Program-made: the position numbers and the translations under genes
Assembly: GCA_958298945.1 (NCBI GenBank)
Contig: OY282610.1
Location: forward strand, 23,522,233-23,586,232
Reading direction: 5' to 3'
From: Atherix ibis
Taxonomy: Eukaryota > Arthropoda > Insecta > Diptera > Athericidae
Length of the DNA stretch: 64,000 nt
Shown: positions 59,366 to 64,000 of the stretch, one piece after another
Numbering within the stretch: position 1 is the first letter of the stretch
How the letters are laid out: each line of letters starts with the position of its first letter
Notes under the pieces: model-generated
Told to the model about the DNA's origin: nothing
Seen by the model: only the letters and a program-made list of their open reading frames with translations
The model's database searches: none

Positions 59366-60412
59366 ATGTCTAGTTTTGTGCCAGAAAAAGAGCATATGCG
59401 AGAAGATCGGCTTTTCTGCTTCAATTTGAAGAAATCGGCTGCCGAATCGCATCGAATGCTTATGGAGGCCTATTGTGACAGTGCTTTATCGGAAACAAGG
59501 TGCCGAGATTGGTTTCGTCGGTTCAAAGACGGAAATTTTGACTTGTGGGACGAGAAGTGTGAAAATCGGTTTAGGAAGGTTGAGGATCATGAATTGCAGG
59601 CTCTTTTGGACGACCACGATACCCAATCGCAAAAAAATGCTCGCGGAGCAATTGGGTGTTACTTAACCAGCCATGTCCATGCGCCTGAGTGCCATGGGGA
59701 AGATTGAAAAGATCGGAAAATGGATGCCGCATGAATTGAACGATAGGCAGATGGAGCGACACCAAAACACATGCGAAATCTTGTCGCCAGACAAAAAAGA
59801 AAGTCGTTCCTAAATCGGATTATGACAGGCGATGAAAAGTGGATATATTTCGAGAATCCTAAACGCAAGAAATCCCGGCCAACAATCAACATCTTCCCCA
59901 AGACCAAATCGCTTCGGACAGAAGACGATGCTGTGCGTTTGGTGAGATTAGCATGGTATCGTCTACTATGAGATGTTGAAACCTGGTGAAACTGTCAATA
60001 CCCACCGCTACCACCAACAACTGATCAAATTGCACCGTGCTCTGCTTGAAAAAAGAACGTATTATCAACAAAGACATGACAAGCTGATTTTCCTTCACGA
60101 CAACGCACCATCGTCAAAAATGGTCCGAAACTACTTGGAGACAGTCAACTGGGAGGTGCTACCCCACCCCGCTTATTCATTAGACCTGGCCCCTTCTGAC
60201 TACCACCTGTTTTCGTCGATGGGCCACGCGCTCGCTGAGCAGCACCTCGATTCATACGAAGACGTCCGAAAATGGCTTAATGAGTGGTTTGCCTCGAAAG
60301 AGACGGAATTTTTTTGGCGTGGTATCCACAAATTCCCCGAGAGATGGGAAAAAATGTGTAGCTAGCCAGGGCAAGTATTTGGAAGAAATTCGTTTTCGCT
60401 TTCTATGAAAAA
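59366..60412 (+). pseudogene. Mos1-like mariner transposase, multiply frameshifted
   Basis: The family is recognised across five frame segments. First, from ATG 59366: MSSFVPEKEHMRED...LKKSAAESHRMLMEA...WFRRFKDG, the N-terminal helix-turn-helix. Second, after a shift in the A7 run at 59631-59637: MLAEQLGV, a stop at 59664, then MGKIEKIGKWMPHELNDRQM. Third, from about 59771: KRKSFLNRIMTGDEKWI with the first catalytic aspartate (59831). Fourth, from about 59928, with stops at 59943 and 59949: MLKPGETVNTHRYHQQLIKL, FLHDNAPSS with the second aspartate (60099), LDLAPSDYH with the third (60198), WRGIHKFPERWEKM. Fifth: VASQGKYLEE, ending near 60412. Only 32 residues separate the last two aspartates instead of the 34 of mariners, because two codons are lost after HDNAPS. 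Certainly inactive. Confidence 0.92.
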
Positions 60413-60429
60413 AAAACCATTTAATTAAA

Positions 60430-60451
60430 AAACAGCGGATTTAAGTTTATA
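60430..60451 (-). repeat. Mos1-like mariner right terminal inverted repeat
   Basis: Partner of 59202-59223; ends at TA 60450-60451. Confidence 0.92.
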
Positions 60452-60716
60452 CATCTTATAACTTCTCATAAAATATTTTCCATTAACTTGTATGATTATT
60501 AGAAATTTTGTACCTCATTAATAAAATGTAATTTTTTATTAAAAGCATGTAATTTGTTAATGAGTTGGTTCTAACATACTATGTAGTCTCATGGATAGAT
60601 TGTTTGAAGTTGTTCTAATTCTGGATTGATTCGTTTGTAAAAACTCTTAAAAAATATTTTTATTATGAATTTAAAAAGATTTCAAAGTAAGCCTTGTTCA
60701 CTAAATTTAAAGTGTA
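60452..60716. other. Short AT-rich stretch
   Basis: No gene or repeat recognised between the mariner end and the near-palindrome. Confidence 0.5.
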
Positions 60717-60843
60717 ATTTTCGTAAATAGTAAACTAAGAAGTCCTTCTCCCATTGATGTCATTGACTTCAAAACGAACTAGTTCCACTTTCAAGTCAAT
60801 GCCATCAATGAGAGAAGTACTTCTTCGGTTACCATTTACAAAA
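60717..60843. repeat. 127-bp near-perfect palindrome (long hairpin)
   Basis: The left half (from TTTTCGTAAATAGTAAACTA) pairs with the right half (to GGTTACCATTTACAAAAA) around a centre at GAACTAGTTC (60775-60784). Over about 57-60 bp per arm I count roughly eight mismatches and one indel. Matching blocks include GTAAAT, AAGAAGT, CTTCTC/GAGAAG, CATTGATG and CATTGACTT. The loop is essentially absent. It could be a small foldback or MITE-like element, a recent inverted duplication, or a hairpin-RNA source. There is no visible target duplication and no other copy in the window. Confidence 0.9.
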
Positions 60844-61566
60844 ATGTCTTCGTCTCCTGGAACACTTCTCGATTAAATTTCAAAAGAAAATATTATTTCC
60901 CTTTAATCCAATTATTCTATACATCCGACCCCTCTCCTAATCGATTCAATTGGCAAAAATCCTCCTCTACAATAAAAAATATGACAAAATATCGATGATT
61001 ATTTATTTTTTTGAAACCAAATTTGAAATGGAGATTTACGGTTTATGAATAGAAAAACAATTTTTCATACGCTCATATGAGTCTGATGACGACGACAATA
61101 AATTACCTATTAAAGTATGAAAATATTTTACCTTTTCTCACACAAACACACAAACATACAAACGCAAATAATAAACAAATACAGAAACAGAAGGAAAAAA
61201 AAATACAAATATAAAAACTTTTTTCAAAAAAACAAATAACAGAAAAATTTACCAAATAATAATGGTAATAAGAAAAGGTGAAATTTTGGAGGAGGGGATG
61301 AGGGGGGGACCGGGGCTGGTTTCAAATTTATCCACCCACAAAAACACATGTCGTAATGGTTTGTTTGTTTTGGTTGTTTTTTTTTTGGGGGGGGGGGGGG
61401 GGGGGAGGTGTATGGGTTATTATTATTTGCTTTTGAGACTGGAAAGGACTCCTAAAACTTTGTTGTTTATTTGAATTTTATTTTTTCTAGCCAAAACACA
61501 AGTTCTGTTCATATCTCCTGAATTGAATAAACATTAAAAGGAAATCCATAAAAATATAAGCAACAA
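60844..61566. other. Stretch without recognised gene
   Basis: AT-rich sequence containing CACACAAACACACAAACATA-type simple sequence near 61138-61170 and a run of 19 G at 61387-61405. A splice-acceptor-like TTATTTTTTCTAG ends near 61490. Confidence 0.5.
61387..61405. repeat. Poly-G run (19 bp)
   Basis: Uninterrupted run of G in A+T-rich context. Other G runs of 13-14 lie at 21450-21462, 62463-62475 and 63799-63812. Confidence 0.97.
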
Positions 61567-61764
61567 ATGTTCAGATCCATGAATGTCTCCCTGGCTCCTT
61601 GGCTGCCTAGCATCCTGGTTGGGGCTCTTGTTTTTGTTGCCTGTTTGGCATCATCTACCATATTCTATGGCATGCCCACATCCCTTCTCGCTAGAATACT
61701 CTCGAGAGGTCGTATGTGTACAAATTTCTTTACTATTTTCAGAAGGAAAATGACGACGGAATGA
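61567..61764 (+). CDS. Possible 65-residue hydrophobic ORF
   Basis: Open frame of 65 codons beginning MFRSMNVSLAPWLPSILVGA. Residues about 8-35 form a membrane-type hydrophobic segment (WLPSILVGALVFVACLASST), followed by a basic tail (RILSRGR ... FRRK). The stretch is less AT-rich than its surroundings and uses a wider range of codons than the accidental frames nearby. No family is recognised. A splice-acceptor-like TTTCTTTACTATTTTCAG ends at about 61741, inside the frame, which argues against a simple single-exon gene. Likely chance. Confidence 0.15.
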   Translation: MFRSMNVSLAPWLPSILVGALVFVACLASSTIFYGMPTSLLARILSRGRMCTNFFTIFRRKMTTE

Positions 61765-62904
61765 AGGAGCCCGCCCTGTATTCTATTGTCATGCATCCGT
61801 TATTCACTTTATTATAACATCTTCCATTTTATTTGGCACGATAAACACTCTTTGCCAACCTCTTCTCGGATCGACTTATTTTGCGAAATTGCCCAATTTT
61901 CCCATTCCTGCTCCTATTCACTCTTATGTCAAGTTACTCCAAGCAACTCGGGTGCAGCTACCCTACCCCTTTTGCACGACCAGTCAGTATTCTTCGAAAT
62001 CATTAGAAGGCCTAGAACAGAGCAGTGTCCTTTTTCAATTCTATTACGATTCCCGATAGTCCTTTTGTACCCAATCTCAGATGAAAGCAGCTCCAACTTG
62101 AATTCTACCGAAGAAAATCATCAAAGGAAATATTCTCCTTTTTTTTTTTAGCTTCTATTTACCAATACATGCTTTAGGCACAAGCTTCATATGGGATAGA
62201 ATTTGTAGCCATAAAATATGAAACGAACAAAGGGTTTTATTTCCCTTCTTTGCTGGTAACTTTTATATTATTTTTTTTTTGTATTTTTTTTTCTCTTCCT
62301 TTTGCTATTTTGCGTCTTCTGCTTATTAGGTTTCCCTCCTTTTTTTCCCTTAACCAACATTCGCATATTATTTTTATTCACAATCGTTCGGTTTAAGTTT
62401 TTTCTTCTCTTTTAGTATGTTGATCATAAGGCTTAGATGCTGTGTTGCTTTCGGAAGGTGAAGGGGGGGGGGGGGTGAGGTAGGGAGAAGGGATTAGAAT
62501 ATGAAAAAATATTTTTGATCAGGCAAAGAAAAAAGGATTTATAGAAATTTTTTCAAAATAAAAAAAATTTATTCTTTTCGCAGATAGTGGAAGGAGTCTA
62601 AAAAACCCAATGAAAATAAATCAGGATTAAATGCAAAGACCGAAGAAAAAAAAACAGAAACAAATTTTAATATTTCCATTGGATTTGTTCTTAACGAACC
62701 GAACTTATTAGAATCCAAATGAACTGGAATAAATTTCAAAATTAATAAAAAAAATTGAAAAAATATAAAATGTTCAAGTTGACCCAACCACCTACCCCCC
62801 TCCCCCCACAATATTTTTTTTAAATATTAAATTTAATTTTCGCTATGAGAAAACTCGTAAATTAACATTTAAAAATATTTAAAAAAAAAAAAAAGAAGAA
62901 GATT
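61765..62904. other. Stretch without recognised gene
   Basis: Unique sequence, moderately AT-rich at 61765-62130. The 121-codon plus-strand frame at 61786-62151 has mixed composition but no recognisable motif. G run at 62463-62475; C-rich CCTACCCCCCTCCCCCCAC near 62791-62809. Confidence 0.45.
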
Positions 62905-63240
62905 GCTAGCTTCCCTTATAAAACTGGTCAAATATAGTCATCTGTTGCGTTGCACTAACTGATAACTTTTCTATTATTTTTTTAAAAATATTTTGTAGCG
63001 CCATGAGCATGAGGTCATTGTAGCGCCACGACCATGAGGCAATTTGGCAACAATATATTGCAAGTGGCTTGGCATTGCCAGCTTCCCTTATAAAACTGGT
63101 CAAATATAGTTGCATTATATAAACTGATTGTTTATTTTATTACATTTTGTAGCGCCATGAGCATGAGGTCATTTGGCAACAACATTTTACGAGGGGATTG
63201 GCATTGCCAGCTTCCCTTATAAAACTGGTCTAATATAAGT
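62905..63240. repeat. Small tandem array with TAGCGCCATGAGCATGAGG
   Basis: GCTTCCCTTATAAAACTGGT begins at 62909, 63081 and 63210 (spacings of 172 and 129). Units also share TTTTGTAGCGCCATGAGCAT, GAGGTCATTTGGCAACAA and GGCATTGCCA. The first unit contains an extra internal copy of GTAGCGCCA(T/C)GA. The ACTGGTCAAATATA and ACTGGTCTAATATA segments resemble the core of arrays A and B. Confidence 0.9.
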
Positions 63241-64000
63241 TTAAGGTAGCAATAAGACGTTGTCTAGGAAAAGTAATGTTTGGGTCTAGGAGCACGACAG
63301 CAGAAGGAGTTCAGTATTAAATAAGAAAAAAAATCTTCCTTAGGTTGCATTCGTCGAGGATATGAGTAGATAGTAAGTTGAATATGCCTTGAATGGCATG
63401 AGAGACAAGGTTGGTTAGTGAAGAGGAAATCAGGGGTAAGTGCGATATCAAAGTCTGGAGTTTTTTTATTCAGGAGATCTAAACCAGACTCCCGGTTGTC
63501 ACGTCAAAACTTACTGACACTGTACTCTTTTGCTTGGTTTAAATACATTTATTGACATTTGACAGTGCATCCAAATTCTGACTGTGTATTTTGACGTTTC
63601 TACCTTTCAGGCTATGCCATGTCATAATTTAGTTGACAGTCTATGGGAGAGATAAAAAAAAGAATAAAAGAAGCTAAAAATGGCAAAAATTTTCCTTATT
63701 GAACAAATAATTAAAAATGTTCATAAATAAAAATAACAAAAAATAATCGAATTTTTTGAAGTTATTCTATAGAAAAGCAATTGACGTAACTTTAATGTGG
63801 GGGGGGGGGGGGTTGTGTTGATGGATATAAAAGCCAAAAGCAAACAAAAATGCCAGTTTTTTTAGGTTACGGAGAGTAACAACTTCTGAAGAAAGAAAAA
63901 AACGGATGACGCAGCAATTAAGATTTATTTTATTACCGCTAGAATCACTCCAATTGCTCGCTGGATTGCCTGAGTTAAATGCGAAAACAATATTTCGTAT
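63241..64000. other. Right-end stretch without recognised gene
   Basis: Unique sequence to the window edge. TTGACATTTGACAG and TTGACAG elements lie at about 63552-63644; G run at 63799-63812. No coding region recognised. Confidence 0.5.

Larger units (their letters stand above)
59202..60451 (+). mobile_element. Mos1-like mariner element with TIRs, decayed
   Basis: A mariner transposon of about 1.25 kb. Inverted repeats at 59202-59223 and 60430-60451 match over 22 bp with one mismatch, counting the TA at each end; the shared core is CTTAAATCCGCTGTTT. The transposase gene lies between on the plus strand but has at least four frameshifts. Its protein belongs with Mos1 (mauritiana subfamily), whereas the terminal repeats are not those of Mos1 itself. 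A CTCF-half-like AGATGGCGTGAG lies just inside the left end at about 59229. It is older and more decayed than the mariner at 39.7 kb. Confidence 0.93.

Noticed and set aside
61387..61405. Poly-G runs (also 21450, 62463, 63799) considered as G-quadruplex or telomeric signals
   Set aside because: Single homopolymer runs whose length may partly be sequencing noise. No spaced G-tract pattern.

Overview
The window is strongly AT-rich eukaryotic DNA, almost certainly from an insect and most likely a fly. That reading rests on its transposons: Jockey-type and R1/LOA-type non-LTR retrotransposons and four mariner/Tc1-type elements, two with terminal inverted repeats and TA target sites. It also rests on many copies of a motif close to the insect CTCF core. 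I recognise no host protein-coding gene, rRNA, tRNA or CRISPR array. Most open frames are AT-rich or repeat-driven accidents. The window reads as a large intron or gene-poor intergenic tract.

Layout, left half: a short TTGGTATAAAA-type array (1-300); a degenerate Jockey-like element split by a 108-bp tandem array (2459-3590); a second LINE tail of R1/LOA type with a long perfect inverted duplication (4625-5170); a 127-bp array (9060-9765); two paralogous 33-bp arrays (11681-12595 and 14363-14935), whose unit is 11 codons long and so keeps both strands open; a TTAGACC array (16490-17745); a mariner relic fused to a cluster of CTCF-like motifs (18650-19980); a Tc1/mariner transposase relic (23755-24130); a TTAGACCAAATTTT array (25495-26345); a candidate recursive splice site or micro-exon (27278-27349); and the first GGTCGAAAA array (30160-31770).

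Layout, right half: a second GGTCGAAAA array (34060-35640); a 274-bp array (38250-38960) followed by an array with a ~594-bp higher-order period, into which a nearly complete mariner has inserted (39665-40927); CTCF-like palindromes and a 47-bp CGCCATCTGG array (45088-46425); a GGTCTAA array with a 253-bp higher-order period (47715-49150); two further AT-rich arrays (50440-51860 and 55190-56100); a frameshifted Mos1-like mariner (59202-60451); a 127-bp near-palindrome (60717-60843); and a final small array (62905-63240).

The main themes are an unusual density of unrelated minisatellite families, several sharing the heptamer TTAGACC/GGTCTAA; CTCF-like motif arrays, one of which has captured part of a mariner; and repeated conversion of transposon DNA into tandem repeats. 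Nothing here forms a pathway or operon.
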